In this document: one piece after another, positions 54,300 through 63,042 of the stretch
How the letters are laid out: every line of letters starts with the position of its first letter
Numbering within the stretch: the stretch's first letter is position 1
DNA from: Paracoccaceae bacterium
GTDB taxonomy: Bacteria; Pseudomonadota; Alphaproteobacteria; Rhodobacterales; Rhodobacteraceae
Assembly: GCA_020832655.1 (NCBI GenBank)
Contig: JAFIEF010000002.1
Location: 62,001-126,000, forward strand
Length of the DNA: 64,000 nucleotides
Reading direction: 5' to 3'
The notes under the pieces: model-generated
The model's database searches: none
What the model saw: only the letters and a program-made list of their open reading frames with translations
Told to the model about the DNA's origin: nothing
Made by a program: the position numbers and the translations under genes

Positions 54300-55448
54300 T
54301 CAGGCTTTCAGGCTTAACACGCCGTCATGGCTCATCTGGGCATATAGCAGCCCTTCGCGCAAACCACGATCCGCCACCGACATGCGTTCGGTGGGCCAGA
54401 TGCGCATCAGCGCGGTCAGGATCGCCGCGCCCGACATGATCTGCGTGTGGCGGTCGCGCCCGATGCTGGGGTCTTGCCTGCGCCCCACCGGGCCGAGCGC
54501 AAGATACTGGCGGATGACCTTGTCCACCTGGGCCGAGTTCATCACCAGCCCGTCCACCTTGCTGCGGTCATAGCGCTTCAGCCGCAGATAGCTGGCCGCG
54601 ACCGTGGTGATGGTGCCCGAGGTGCCGATGATCTGGAATTTTTCGTGATGTTTCAGGTTGATATAGGGGGTGAAGGCTTCAAGCTGTTCTTCGAAATACC
54701 AGCTCATCAGCGCAAAGCGCGCGGCGTCATCCTCGACATCGGCGAAATAATCCTTCAGCGTGGCCACCCCCAGCGGCACGCTGATCCAGTCCACCACCTG
54801 AGGCTGGCCGGGAAGCGTATCGCGGTTGAAGCTGCCGCGATGCATGCCCATGATCGCATTGCGCCGCTGATCGGCGGGCACGCGCGACAGATCAATCCAG
54901 ACCAGTTCGGTCGAGCCGCCGCCGATATCGATGACCAGAAGCTGCTCGGTCTCGCGCGCGACCAGCGAGGCGCACGACACCACAGCCAGACGCGCCTCTT
55001 CCTCGGCGGTGATGATGTCGAGCCTGAGGCCGGTCTCGGATTGTGCGCGGTGCAGGAATTCGCGGCTGTTGCGCGCGCGCCGGCAGGCTTCGGTTGCAAC
55101 CAGCCGCATGCGCGCGACATCGTGGCGTTCCAGTTTGGCGCGGCAGATGCGCAAGGCTTGCAGCGTGCGCTGCATCGGCTGCCAGGACAGCATGCCAGAA
55201 GATTTCAGGCCGGTGCCAAGCTCGACAGTCTTTGAAAAGCTGTCCACAACCTCGAAATGCCCGCCGCTGGGGCGGGCGATCAGCATGCGACAGCTATTTG
55301 TGCCCAGATCAAGCGCCGCATAAAGCTGCGGTTGCCTGGGTCTGGGGCGGCGCGGAGCCTTGGCCGATTTCCGGGCGGCGGCATTTTTTGCCGCTGCTTT
55401 GGTTCTGTTCAGGGTAGCGTCCGCGCCAGCGGGACGCTCGGGCGTCAT
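54300..55448 (-). CDS. Ppx/GppA family phosphatase
   Basis: Exopolyphosphatase or guanosine pentaphosphatase of the ASKHA fold, 382 residues. The phosphate-1 motif [16 protein letters not shown] and phosphate-2 motif [16 protein letters not shown] are clear, with [12 protein letters not shown] and [13 protein letters not shown] later. The first 45 residues are Ala/Lys/Arg-rich and low in complexity. GGAGG lies seven bases before the ATG at 55448. It is upstream of rlmE in the same unit. Ppx versus GppA cannot be decided. Confidence 0.9.
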   Translation of the reverse strand: MTPERPAGADATLNRTKAAAKNAAARKSAKAPRRPRPRQPQLYAALDLGTNSCRMLIARPSGGHFEVVDSFSKTVELGTGLKSSGMLSWQPMQRTLQALRICRAKLERHDVARMRLVATEACRRARNSREFLHRAQSETGLRLDIITAEEEARLAVVSCASLVARETEQLLVIDIGGGSTELVWIDLSRVPADQRRNAIMGMHRGSFNRDTLPGQPQVVDWISVPLGVATLKDYFADVEDDAARFALMSWYFEEQLEAFTPYINLKHHEKFQIIGTSGTITTVAASYLRLKRYDRSKVDGLVMNSAQVDKVIRQYLALGPVGRRQDPSIGRDRHTQIMSGAAILTALMRIWPTERMSVADRGLREGLLYAQMSHDGVLSLKA

Positions 55449-55705
55449 TTTTCGCCCTCCAATATCGTGTTGAGGCAAAGGTAATCAACCGCCCTGCAAT
55501 AAGCAAGTATTTGCGCATCCGATACCGGGGTTGTTGGCAGCGTCATAATGAAGATGAAGATTTTGACGGCGGCGCCCTCTCGTCTGTGGCGGGCACAGGC
55601 GATAATGTTGCCATGTCGGGTGCTCTGGCGGCGATGTCGGTTTCCGGCATGGGCGGTCGGCGCAGATCGGCATAGTTGCGGGCAGAATGCAGGCAAGGGG
55701 GCAAC

Positions 55706-56002
55706 ATGGCACAGCTCGTCATCGTCTATTGGCGCGATATTCCCGCGCAGGTCATCGTCGGCAAGGGACGGCGGGCGCAGAAGATCCAGCTTTCGGAACG
55801 CTTCGAACAGGCGATTGACCGTTGTGCGATGAAGATAGGCGCGAAGGATGCCGATGCCTATCTGGCCGAATGGCGCAAAGCGCCGCCGGTCGAGGTCGCT
55901 GGAAGCGATGAAGATGTCGCGAAAGCCACCGCAGAGCGGCTGGAAGCCGACTATGACACCGACAGGCTGAAAGCGCTTATCGCCAATGATGGATGGGCGT
56001 GA
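55706..56002 (+). CDS. 'Virulence factor' domain small protein upstream of metF
   Basis: A 98-residue protein (MAQLVIVYWRDIPAQVIVGK, RRAQKIQLSERFEQAIDRCA, LAEWRKAPPVEV) fitting the PF13769-type family named 'virulence factor'. There is no signal or membrane segment. It begins a same-strand run with MetF and a methyltetrahydrofolate methyltransferase, so a role in C1 metabolism is more likely than virulence. The family name should not be taken literally. The ATG at 55706 is preferred; upstream residues are unconserved. Confidence 0.8.
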   Translation: MAQLVIVYWRDIPAQVIVGKGRRAQKIQLSERFEQAIDRCAMKIGAKDADAYLAEWRKAPPVEVAGSDEDVAKATAERLEADYDTDRLKALIANDGWA

Positions 56003-56045
56003 CAGCTTGCCGAAACTGACCCCGCCCCGATTGTTGGAGAGCATC

Positions 56046-56966
56046 ATGGCGCTTTTGAATTTCCGCCGTCCGGCCCCGGCCAGCCTGCCGCAGAACAGCC
56101 AGATCGAAGCGCTGATGCAGGGCTATTCGATTGAAGTGATGCCGCGCACCGCCGAGAAGGTCGCAGATTTCCGCACCATCCTGCCTGCGGGCACGCGGGT
56201 TTATATTGCGCATATCGAAGGCACGCCGATTGCAGATATGGTCGCGACCGCCAGACGCCTGCGCGCCGAGGGGATGGAACCGATGCCGCATTTCCCCGCG
56301 CGCATCATCGCGACCCGTGCCGAACTGGCCGATTGGGTGCGCCGCTACCGCGACGAGGCAGACGTCAGTCAGGCGCTGATGCTGGGTGGTGGCGTCAGCA
56401 CGCCCAAGGGCGAGTTCGACAATTCGGTGCAGCTTCTGGAAACCGGGCTGTTTGACGATTTCACCCGGCTGCATGTTGCGGGCCACCCCGAAGGCAATCG
56501 TGACATTGCGCCCGATGGCGGCCATGACGTGATTCTGGACGCGCTGCGCTGGAAACAGGATTTTGCGTGCCAAAAGGGCATCAAGATGGCGATTGTCACC
56601 CAGTTCGCCTTTGAAGCCGCGCCGATCATCGCCTGGGCAGACGGGCTGCGCGCACAGGGGATCACCCTGCCTGTGCATCTGGGCGTGGCTGGCCCTGCGA
56701 AGCTGCAAACGCTGATCAAATTCGCCATTGCCTGCGGTGTCGGCCCGTCGCTGAAAGTGCTGCAAAAGCGCGCCAAGGATGTCTCGAAGCTGCTTTTGCC
56801 GTTTGAACCGACCGCACTTGTGGCCGATCTGGCCGCGCATAAGGCGACCGATCCCGATTTCGCGATAGAGCGCTTGCATTTCTTCCCGCTTGGCGGGATC
56901 AAGACCAATGCCGAATGGAATATTGCCAATGGCGGCGCTTCGGCCCGACCAGCGGCGCAAAGCTGA
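56046..56966 (+). CDS. metF: Methylenetetrahydrofolate reductase family protein (MetF-like)
   Basis: A 306-residue flavoprotein barrel interconverting 5,10-methylene-THF and 5-methyl-THF. It includes YSIEVMPRTAEKV, YIAHIEGTPIADMVATARRL, PHFPARII, LMLGGGVSTPKGEFDNSVQ, VAGHPEGNRDIAP and ITQFAFEAAPI-like VTQFAFEAAPI. It differs from E. coli MetF in starting MALLNFRRPAPASLP and probably belongs to a divergent methylotroph-type branch. It could oxidise the methyl-THF produced by DmdA. It lies between the PF13769-type gene and the methyltransferase gene. Confidence 0.88.
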   Translation: MALLNFRRPAPASLPQNSQIEALMQGYSIEVMPRTAEKVADFRTILPAGTRVYIAHIEGTPIADMVATARRLRAEGMEPMPHFPARIIATRAELADWVRRYRDEADVSQALMLGGGVSTPKGEFDNSVQLLETGLFDDFTRLHVAGHPEGNRDIAPDGGHDVILDALRWKQDFACQKGIKMAIVTQFAFEAAPIIAWADGLRAQGITLPVHLGVAGPAKLQTLIKFAIACGVGPSLKVLQKRAKDVSKLLLPFEPTALVADLAAHKATDPDFAIERLHFFPLGGIKTNAEWNIANGGASARPAAQS

Positions 56967-56989
56967 CCTTGTAACCACCCGGAGGGGCC

Positions 56990-57979
56990 ATGACCCGCAC
57001 TGTCATCGAATCTGCCACCAGGACTGTCATTATCGGCTTTGACGAGCCGTTTTGCGTGATTGGTGAACGCATCAACCCCACCGGGCGCAAGAAGCTGGCG
57101 GCCGAGCTGGAGGCCGGTGATTTTTCCACCGTCGAAAAGGACGCGCTGGAACAGGTGGCCTGCGGGGCGACAGTGCTTGATATCAATTCCGGCGCGGTGT
57201 TTTCCAACAAGATGGCCGAAGACCCGCGCTATGCCGACAATAATTTTGTTGAACCCCCGCTGATGCGCGAGTTGTGCTCGCGGGTGCAGGCGCTGGTGGA
57301 TGTGCCGCTGTGCATTGACAGCTCTGTACCCGAAGCGCTGAAGGCGGGGCTGGAAGCATGCAGCGGGCGCCCGCTTCTGAACTCGGTCACCGGCGAGGAA
57401 GAGCGGCTGGAAGCCATCCTGCCGCTGGTGAAGAAATACAACGTGCCGGTGGTGGCGATCTCGAATGATGATACCGGCATTTCCGAAGACCCCGAAGTGC
57501 GCTTTGCAGTGGCCCGCAAGATCGTCGAGCGCGCGGCGGATTTCGGCATTCCGGCGCATGATATCGTGGTTGACCCGCTGGTGATGCCGATTGGCGCAAT
57601 GGCGACAGCCGGCCAGCAGGTTTTTGCGCTGGTGCGCCGCCTGCGCGAAGAGCTGGGCGTGAACACCACTTGCGGGGCGTCGAATATCAGCTTCGGCCTG
57701 CCCAACCGGCATGGCGTGAACGCAGCCTTCCTGCCGATGGCGATCGGGGCGGGGATGACCAGCGCGATCATGAACCCTGTCCGCTCGGTCGAGATGGAAG
57801 CCGTGCGCGCGGCCAATCTGCTGATGAATCACGACCCCAATGGCGGTGCATGGATCGGGCTTGCCAAGGTTCTGGAAGCGATGAAGGACGGCGTGAGTTT
57901 CGCTGAAGCCTCGCGCGTGGCGCAGGAGGCAGGCGCGCGTACCGGCGGTCGCCGCGGGGGGCGCCGCGCGCGCGGTTGA
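56990..57979 (+). CDS. Methyltetrahydrofolate:corrinoid methyltransferase (MetH pterin-binding-type domain)
   Basis: A 329-residue DHPS-like barrel that moves a methyl group between THF and a corrinoid protein. The pterin-binding motifs FCVIGERINPTGRKKLAAEL, ATVLDINSG, PLCIDSSVPEALKAGL, LLNSVTGEEER and TTCGASNISFGLPNR are clear. No cobalamin-binding domain is attached, unlike MetH, so a separate corrinoid partner must exist; it is not encoded here. The last 20 residues are Gly/Arg-rich. Confidence 0.9.
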   Translation: MTRTVIESATRTVIIGFDEPFCVIGERINPTGRKKLAAELEAGDFSTVEKDALEQVACGATVLDINSGAVFSNKMAEDPRYADNNFVEPPLMRELCSRVQALVDVPLCIDSSVPEALKAGLEACSGRPLLNSVTGEEERLEAILPLVKKYNVPVVAISNDDTGISEDPEVRFAVARKIVERAADFGIPAHDIVVDPLVMPIGAMATAGQQVFALVRRLREELGVNTTCGASNISFGLPNRHGVNAAFLPMAIGAGMTSAIMNPVRSVEMEAVRAANLLMNHDPNGGAWIGLAKVLEAMKDGVSFAEASRVAQEAGARTGGRRGGRRARG

Positions 57980-58005
57980 TCCAGCGCGCGACAGGGCGCG
58001 CAAGA

Positions 58006-58081
58006 AGCGCCCGCGAGCGGCGCCCGCCCACCCGCCCATGCACCCCTCGCGGGCGCTGTCAGATGCGGTTTCCGCATCTGA
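58006..58081. terminator. Two consecutive hairpins after the methyltransferase gene
   Basis: AGCGCCCGCGAG (58006-58017) pairs with CTCGCGGGCGCT (58046-58057) over 12 bp around a 28-base loop. Immediately after, TCAGATGCGG (58059-58068) pairs with CCGCATCTGA (58072-58081) around TTT. The rest of the 240-base gap to the Sel1 gene shows no gene. Terminator function is likely for this convergent gap but there is no T-run. Confidence 0.5.
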
Positions 58082-58220
58082 CCTGGCGCGCGCTGGCTGG
58101 TTCAAGGGGCTGCGCCCTGGGGGCGTTGCGCGCATCTGCATTCATGCGCCGCTCGCTGTCGAGTTGATTTCGGATGTTCGAGCAGATCGAAACCGGTAAT
58201 CACTTTCGAGCAACATGCTT

Positions 58221-59117
58221 TTAGTCACAGATGTCCTGTTCTGTGTTCAGGCAATCCGGCGCGAGCGCTTCGGCTTGTGCGCGCAATTGCGGGGCCATCG
58301 CCTCGGCCAAAGCCGCGACCAGATCATCGGCGCTGTCATGCCCGCTATTGGCGGCGTTCAGCGCCCAGGCATAGGCGCTGCGATAGCTTTGCCGCCCGCC
58401 ATGCCCGCGCGCCTGCATCAGCGCCAGATTATGCATCGCCGGGGCAAAGCCTGCGCGCGCGGCGCGCAGATACCAGCCGCGTGCGGCGGGCAGATCCTGT
58501 GCCACCCCGTCCCCTGACGCCAGCGCGGCGGCAAGGTTGAATTGTGCGGCCAGATCGCCCTGAAGCGCCGCGCGTTCGAACCACAGCGCGGCCTCGGCGG
58601 CTGCGCCCTGTTCGGCCAGCAGCGCGCCAAGCGCGAATTGCGCGCCAACATGCCCTTGCCGGGCGGCCTGTTCATACCAATGCGCAGCCTTTGCCGGGCT
58701 GGCCCTGTCTGTCAGCTTGCGGTCATGCAGCGTGGCCAGCATGAATTGTGCAGGCAGTTTCCCAGACATCGCGGCCTGTTCATACCACTGCGCCGCATCC
58801 GCCCATTCCTGCCGGTCAACCAGTTGATCGGCCAGCAGCATCTGCGCGGCGGCGTGGCCCGATTGGGCCGCTTGTTCCAGCCAGCCCAGCGCCTGCGAAG
58901 GCGATAGCCCGTTCATGCCGTTCAGCGCCAGAACCCCGAGATTGTATTGCGCCGCGCTGTCACCACGTTCGGCCAGCGGGATCAGGATGGCCAGCGCGCT
59001 GTCCGTGTCGCCTGCATCCAGCGCGGCCATCCCGTCATCGACGCGAAGCTGCGCCAGTGCCGCCACAGGCAGGATCATGATCCAGATCATGCCCAGCAGA
59101 GTCCCGAATTTCAGCAT
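58221..59117 (-). CDS. Exported Sel1-repeat (TPR-like) protein
   Basis: A 298-residue protein with signal peptide MLKFGTLLGMIWIMILPVAALAQ. It carries about six Sel1-like repeats, for example AAQYNLGVLALNGMNG, AAQMLLADQLVDRQEWADAA, AAHWYEQAARQGHVGAQFAL and AARGWYLRAARAGFAPAMHN. Such solenoids act as protein-interaction scaffolds in the periplasm. The C-terminus has two cysteines (PDCLNTEQDICD). No specific partner is suggested by the neighbours. Confidence 0.88.
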   Translation of the reverse strand: MLKFGTLLGMIWIMILPVAALAQLRVDDGMAALDAGDTDSALAILIPLAERGDSAAQYNLGVLALNGMNGLSPSQALGWLEQAAQSGHAAAQMLLADQLVDRQEWADAAQWYEQAAMSGKLPAQFMLATLHDRKLTDRASPAKAAHWYEQAARQGHVGAQFALGALLAEQGAAAEAALWFERAALQGDLAAQFNLAAALASGDGVAQDLPAARGWYLRAARAGFAPAMHNLALMQARGHGGRQSYRSAYAWALNAANSGHDSADDLVAALAEAMAPQLRAQAEALAPDCLNTEQDICD

Positions 59118-59255
59118 TGCCGCAACCTCGTCCTCAATCCCCTGTCCCAGCCTATAGGGCAGGGTTTTGCCGCTGTCACGCCTTTGTGACAGGGCTGCGA
59201 CAGCTTGCGCAATGCGGCCACGCCCGATATGCGAGCCGCAGCCAGGAGGATGAGC

Positions 59256-59879
59256 ATGACACCTGATCAGATCGCGCCGCTCTTCACCCGTTCTGACGGC
59301 AGCTATCTATGCGCCCGCTGGGGTCGACCCATCGTGCCGGTGATCTTCGGCGTTGATGACAAGACGCTGGCCACCTTGAAGGGCGCGGTCGAGGCGGTGG
59401 TCGCGCTGGCCGGTCACAGGATGGCCGAAACCGACCCCGAGCTCGGCACCAATCTGATGGTGTTTTTCTTCCGCGACTGGCAGGAATTGCTGGAGGTTCC
59501 CAATCTCGACCGCCTGATCGATGATCTGGCACCGCTGGTGGGGCGGCTGCAAGCGGCTGATGCCAACCAGTATCGCGTGTTCCGTTTTGACGGGCAAAAC
59601 GCCATTCGCGCGGCCTTTGTCTTCGTGCGCATGGATCAGGCGCTGTCGGATGTGCCGGCCGAGCTGGTTGCGCTGAGCCAGGCCGTGCAGGTCATCCTGC
59701 TGTGGTCGGACCGGGCATTTGCGGGGCGCGCGGCGCTGGCGGTTGTGGATGGCCAGACCGTCCTGCGCCCCGAGATTGCGGCGGTGATCCGCGCGGCTTA
59801 TGATCCGGTTCTGCCGGACGTGGCGACAGACCCGTCCCATGCGTTACGGCTCTCTGCGCGAATCGGCGCGCTGCAATAG
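59256..59879 (+). CDS. Conserved hypothetical protein (unknown function)
   Basis: I do not recognise this 207-residue soluble protein. It has a mixed alpha/beta look, with RWGRPIVPVIFGVDD, ETDPELGTNLMVFFFRDWQE and FRFDGQNAIRAAFVFVRMDQ as the most structured stretches. There is no signal peptide or membrane helix. AGGAGG at 59244-59249 touches the ATG at 59250, so the ATG at 59256 (six-base spacing) is preferred. It is 80 bases before xthA on the same strand. Confidence 0.75.
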   Translation: MTPDQIAPLFTRSDGSYLCARWGRPIVPVIFGVDDKTLATLKGAVEAVVALAGHRMAETDPELGTNLMVFFFRDWQELLEVPNLDRLIDDLAPLVGRLQAADANQYRVFRFDGQNAIRAAFVFVRMDQALSDVPAELVALSQAVQVILLWSDRAFAGRAALAVVDGQTVLRPEIAAVIRAAYDPVLPDVATDPSHALRLSARIGALQ

Positions 59880-59959
59880 CGTCTTTACGCTTGCCCCGCG
59901 CCCGCTGCTGGCCGACAGTGCTGCGAGATCAGAACGCCAAGCCCGAAAGCCGAAGACCC

Positions 59960-60769
59960 ATGAAAATCGCAAGCTTCAACATCAACGGGATCAAGGCGCG
60001 CGCCGGGGCGCTGACGCGCTGGCTGGACCATGCCGCGCCCGATCTGGTGGTTATGCAGGAAATCAAATCCACTGACGAGACCTTCCCGCGCGCGTTGCTG
60101 GAAGATCGCGGCTATAATCTGGAAACGCATGGCCAGAAGGGCTTCAACGGGGTGGCAATTGCCTCGAAGCTACCGCTGGAGGATGTCTGCCGCGGCCTGC
60201 CCGGCGACCCCGATGACAAGCAGGCGCGCTGGATCGAGGCCACAGTCACTGGCCCCAACCATGCGTTGCGGATCTGTGGCCTGTATCTGCCCAATGGCAA
60301 CCCGGTCGAGTTGCAGGCCGATGGCAGCCCGAAACCCGGCGGCAAATATGCCTACAAGCTGGACTGGATGGCGCGGATGCAGGCGCGGGTGCAGGAATTG
60401 CTGACACTGGAACAGCCGCTTGTGGTGCTGGGCGATTTCAACATCATCCCGCAGCCCGAGGATGCCGCGCGCCCCGAAGCGTGGGTGGATGACGCGCTGT
60501 TTCGCCTGCCCTCGCGCCGGGCGTTTCGCCAGATGCTGCATCTGGGGCTGACCGATGCGTTTCGCGCCCGCTGCGCGGATACGGGATGCTATACCTTCTG
60601 GGATTATCAGGCGGGGGCATGGCAGCGCAATGACGGTATCCGCATCGATCATATTCTGCTGAATGCCTATGGCGCCGATCTGTTGCAGGACTGCCGGATT
60701 GATAGTGATGAGCGCGCGGGCGAAAAGCCCTCGGACCATGTGCCGATCTGGGCCGATCTGGCGCTGTAG
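59960..60769 (+). CDS. xthA: Exodeoxyribonuclease III
   Basis: AP endonuclease and 3'-5' exonuclease for base excision repair. Motifs of the EEP nuclease fold are MKIASFNINGIKARAGAL, VVMQEIKSTDETF (catalytic Glu), GLYLPNGNPVE, LVVLGDFNIIPQPEDAAR (Asp/Asn) and IRIDHILLNAYG with SDHVPIWADLAL (catalytic His). Length is 269 residues. It converges with the SLAM-like gene, 11 bases apart. Confidence 0.95.
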   Translation: MKIASFNINGIKARAGALTRWLDHAAPDLVVMQEIKSTDETFPRALLEDRGYNLETHGQKGFNGVAIASKLPLEDVCRGLPGDPDDKQARWIEATVTGPNHALRICGLYLPNGNPVELQADGSPKPGGKYAYKLDWMARMQARVQELLTLEQPLVVLGDFNIIPQPEDAARPEAWVDDALFRLPSRRAFRQMLHLGLTDAFRARCADTGCYTFWDYQAGAWQRNDGIRIDHILLNAYGADLLQDCRIDSDERAGEKPSDHVPIWADLAL

Positions 60770-60780
60770 GGGCGCGGTGT

Positions 60781-62070
60781 TCAGAAGCTGCGGGTTGCCC
60801 CGACCGAAGCGCGGAAATTCGTATAGCTGCGCGAGGGGATATTGCTGCTTTGCCGCTCTGCCCCGAATTGCAGCACTGGCGCAAACCCCTGCAAGGATAG
60901 TTCACGGTGCAGAAGGCTGGCATTCAAGCTGCCGGTGACATCGCGCGCCGCCCCGAATTGCGGCAGCAGCGGGTTTGCTGCGCCAAAGCGCGTCTGGCCG
61001 ATACTGGCCATCAGCCCCGCCGTGACCCCGCCGGCGAATGCATATTGCCCGCCAAAGCGCAGGCTGACATCGCGTCTGCGGTTGAAGTCGCGCCGCGCAT
61101 TATGCTTGGCCAGCCGCATGCCGCCATCCAGCCGCAGCTGGGGCGAGACCAGATAGGTGGCACGCAGATCCAGCGCCGCGCGCCATCCATCCATCGCCTT
61201 GTTTGTCACCTGCGGATAGCGCAGCCGGTCCAGATCGGCGCGCAGGGCAACCAGCGTCTTGGCTCCATAGCGGCGCTGAAAGCTGGCATGGATGCCCACC
61301 CCCTGCATCACCCGCCCGGCGCGCGCATAGGCCGCTTGCAGATTGACGCCCGCGCCGATCTGCTGGTCATGATCGCCCAGTGACAGCAGCCCCAGTTCGG
61401 TGCGGATGCGCCATGTGTTCAGCGCGCTGTCCTCATAAATCTGGCCATGCGCCATGACATGCACTCGCCCGCGCAGATCGCGCCCCAGATGCGGCAGCCA
61501 TGTCGCCCCCAGCCCCAGATCCACCCCCACGCCGGATTTGGCCTGCTCAAGTGGCAGGGGGATGGCCCCGCCCAGCATGACATGGCTTTCGCCCGAAGCC
61601 CGCGTCGGGTTGGTTTGCGGCACAATGGCGAAGCTGGCATGCCCCTGCCATGTCTTGCGCCGGTCCATCGCGGCCAGATATTCCTGAACCGCCGTGATCT
61701 CGGCCAGCGACAACTGCCCCGCCAGCGCGCTGTCGAAATGGTAGCGCGCGCGCTCATCCTGCCCGGTCAGATAAAGCGCGCGGGCCAGTTCCAGCCGGAA
61801 CCGCGTGACCTGCGGGGCCAGTGTGACCGCGCGTTCCAGATGCGGCAGGGCGGCGCGCGGGGCGTCCTGGCGCATATGCGACAGCCCGATGATCCAGGCT
61901 TGCTCGACTTCTTCTTGCGGGGACTGCACAGGGGTGATTTCCGCCGCGGCCCGTGCCGCCGCGAAATCCTGGGCGATCATGTGCCGCCCTGCCTGCTCCA
62001 ATGTCTGGGCGTGCAGCCCGCTTGCCGCACACCACAGCGCAAGCATGAATGCCTTGCCTGCCCGACCCAT
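60781..62070 (-). CDS. SLAM-like outer membrane protein (TPR plus beta-barrel)
   Basis: A 429-residue protein with a Sec signal (KAFMLALWCAASGLHAQ), an N-terminal TPR-like helical part (AWIIGLSHMRQDAPRAALPH, RFRLELARALYLTGQDERA) and a C-terminal beta-barrel from about residue 140, ending in the typical Phe (SVGATRSF). This fits the surface lipoprotein assembly modifier/DUF560 family. The ATG at 62070 starts the signal peptide; a TTG upstream adds 18 non-signal residues. No cognate surface lipoprotein or TonB receptor lies nearby. Confidence 0.8.
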   Translation of the reverse strand: MGRAGKAFMLALWCAASGLHAQTLEQAGRHMIAQDFAAARAAAEITPVQSPQEEVEQAWIIGLSHMRQDAPRAALPHLERAVTLAPQVTRFRLELARALYLTGQDERARYHFDSALAGQLSLAEITAVQEYLAAMDRRKTWQGHASFAIVPQTNPTRASGESHVMLGGAIPLPLEQAKSGVGVDLGLGATWLPHLGRDLRGRVHVMAHGQIYEDSALNTWRIRTELGLLSLGDHDQQIGAGVNLQAAYARAGRVMQGVGIHASFQRRYGAKTLVALRADLDRLRYPQVTNKAMDGWRAALDLRATYLVSPQLRLDGGMRLAKHNARRDFNRRRDVSLRFGGQYAFAGGVTAGLMASIGQTRFGAANPLLPQFGAARDVTGSLNASLLHRELSLQGFAPVLQFGAERQSSNIPSRSYTNFRASVGATRSF

Positions 62071-62245
62071 ACTGACCGTTTCTTCAGCGATCTTCGCCGC
62101 TGTGTTGTTGTTTTTCTGCGTCAAGCTTGACCCAACAGGGGGGCAAAGTCAACGCAATGCGCGCCAGAGCGGCCTTAAGGTCACTGTATATTAAGGATTT
62201 TGCGGCAGGGTCGGATATCAGGCCAAGATCGAAAAGGAGGGCACC

Positions 62246-62575
62246 ATGCATTACCGCCCCCCACGCAAGCGGGAAACGGCCCATGTGGGGCTTGTGCGCG
62301 ACGGAGTGCGCTATTCGGCCCATTTGCTGGATTATTCCGATGTCGGGCTGAAACTGCGCGCCGCGATGGATGCGCAGCCGGGTCAGGTGGTCAAGCTTCA
62401 TGCCAAGGGTGCCGTGGTCAGCGCCGAAATCCGCTGGCGCAATCATGGCGAGATCGGACTGCGTTTCACCGATGACGGGCCGCAGGCAGACCGCAGGCGT
62501 TTCCTGACCCGGCTGCAAGCCGCGGCGGGGGATGGTCGGCGCGGCAGGCGGGTGCACGGGTTTTCCGAATTGTGA
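62246..62575 (+). CDS. PilZ domain protein
   Basis: A 109-residue single PilZ domain, probably a cyclic-di-GMP receptor. The N-terminal RPPRKRETA supplies the RxxxR-type motif and DYSDVGLKLR supplies the D/N-x-S-x-x-G motif about 20 residues later. ISAEIRW-like VVSAEIRWRNHGEIGLRF closes the barrel. AAAGGAGG precedes the ATG at 62246. It could influence the flagellar genes elsewhere in the window, but that is speculative. Confidence 0.85.
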   Translation: MHYRPPRKRETAHVGLVRDGVRYSAHLLDYSDVGLKLRAAMDAQPGQVVKLHAKGAVVSAEIRWRNHGEIGLRFTDDGPQADRRRFLTRLQAAAGDGRRGRRVHGFSEL

Positions 62576-62779
62576 CGTGCACCTTGCACGCCGCCCCGAC
62601 CTGCTATCCGCCGTGGCCAGTGTTCCCGGAGCAAGGCCATTGCAAGTGCAATCGTCCGGCGATCAGGGCAGATGGATGCGGGTTGTCGCCTGCAGCGACA
62701 GCAGACATGGCCGCGGCTTCAACTTTAGAATTGTCCCTGATCAGCTTGCGCCAGATGAAGCCTTCATCCGCGTCCTGAC

Positions 62780-62800
62780 TTCATCTTGCGCCAAATACTC
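62780..62800. repeat. Short intergenic repeat motif, copy 2
   Basis: ttcatcttgcg followed by ccaaatactc matches copy 1 at 12713-12734 with two or three changes. A hairpin lies 12 bases after it. Confidence 0.45.
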
Positions 62801-62812
62801 TCGCCGAAGGCA

Positions 62813-62830
62813 GCGGGCCGGAAGGCCCGC
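62813..62830. other. Hairpin with GGAA tetraloop
   Basis: GCGGGCC and GGCCCGC form a perfect 7-bp stem closed by GGAA, a GNRA-type tetraloop. It follows repeat copy 2 in a non-coding gap. Confidence 0.4.
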
Positions 62831-63042
62831 ATCCCCGCGCAGACAGGGCCACGGCGCTGCAACCAGCGCCCTGCCAAAGCTGCAATGCAGCCAACTGCTC
62901 AAGCCTGGTCGAGAGTCGCTATGATGATCTTGAGCCAAGTCCGGGTTCTGGCGGGCAGCAAGCCCCTGGATCAACGGCGCATATGCGCCCTGCATTTCGG
63001 TATGCCAAACGTCGAGCCGATCTGCAGGCAGGCAAGCGCCGC

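Larger units (their letters stand above)
62576..63042. other. 467-base gap without a supported gene
   Basis: Open frames here are short, lack ribosome-binding sites and have Arg/Ser-rich compositions typical of GC-rich non-coding DNA. The gap contains the second copy of the short repeat and a GNRA-loop hairpin (see those entries). No RNA gene was recognised. Confidence 0.6.
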
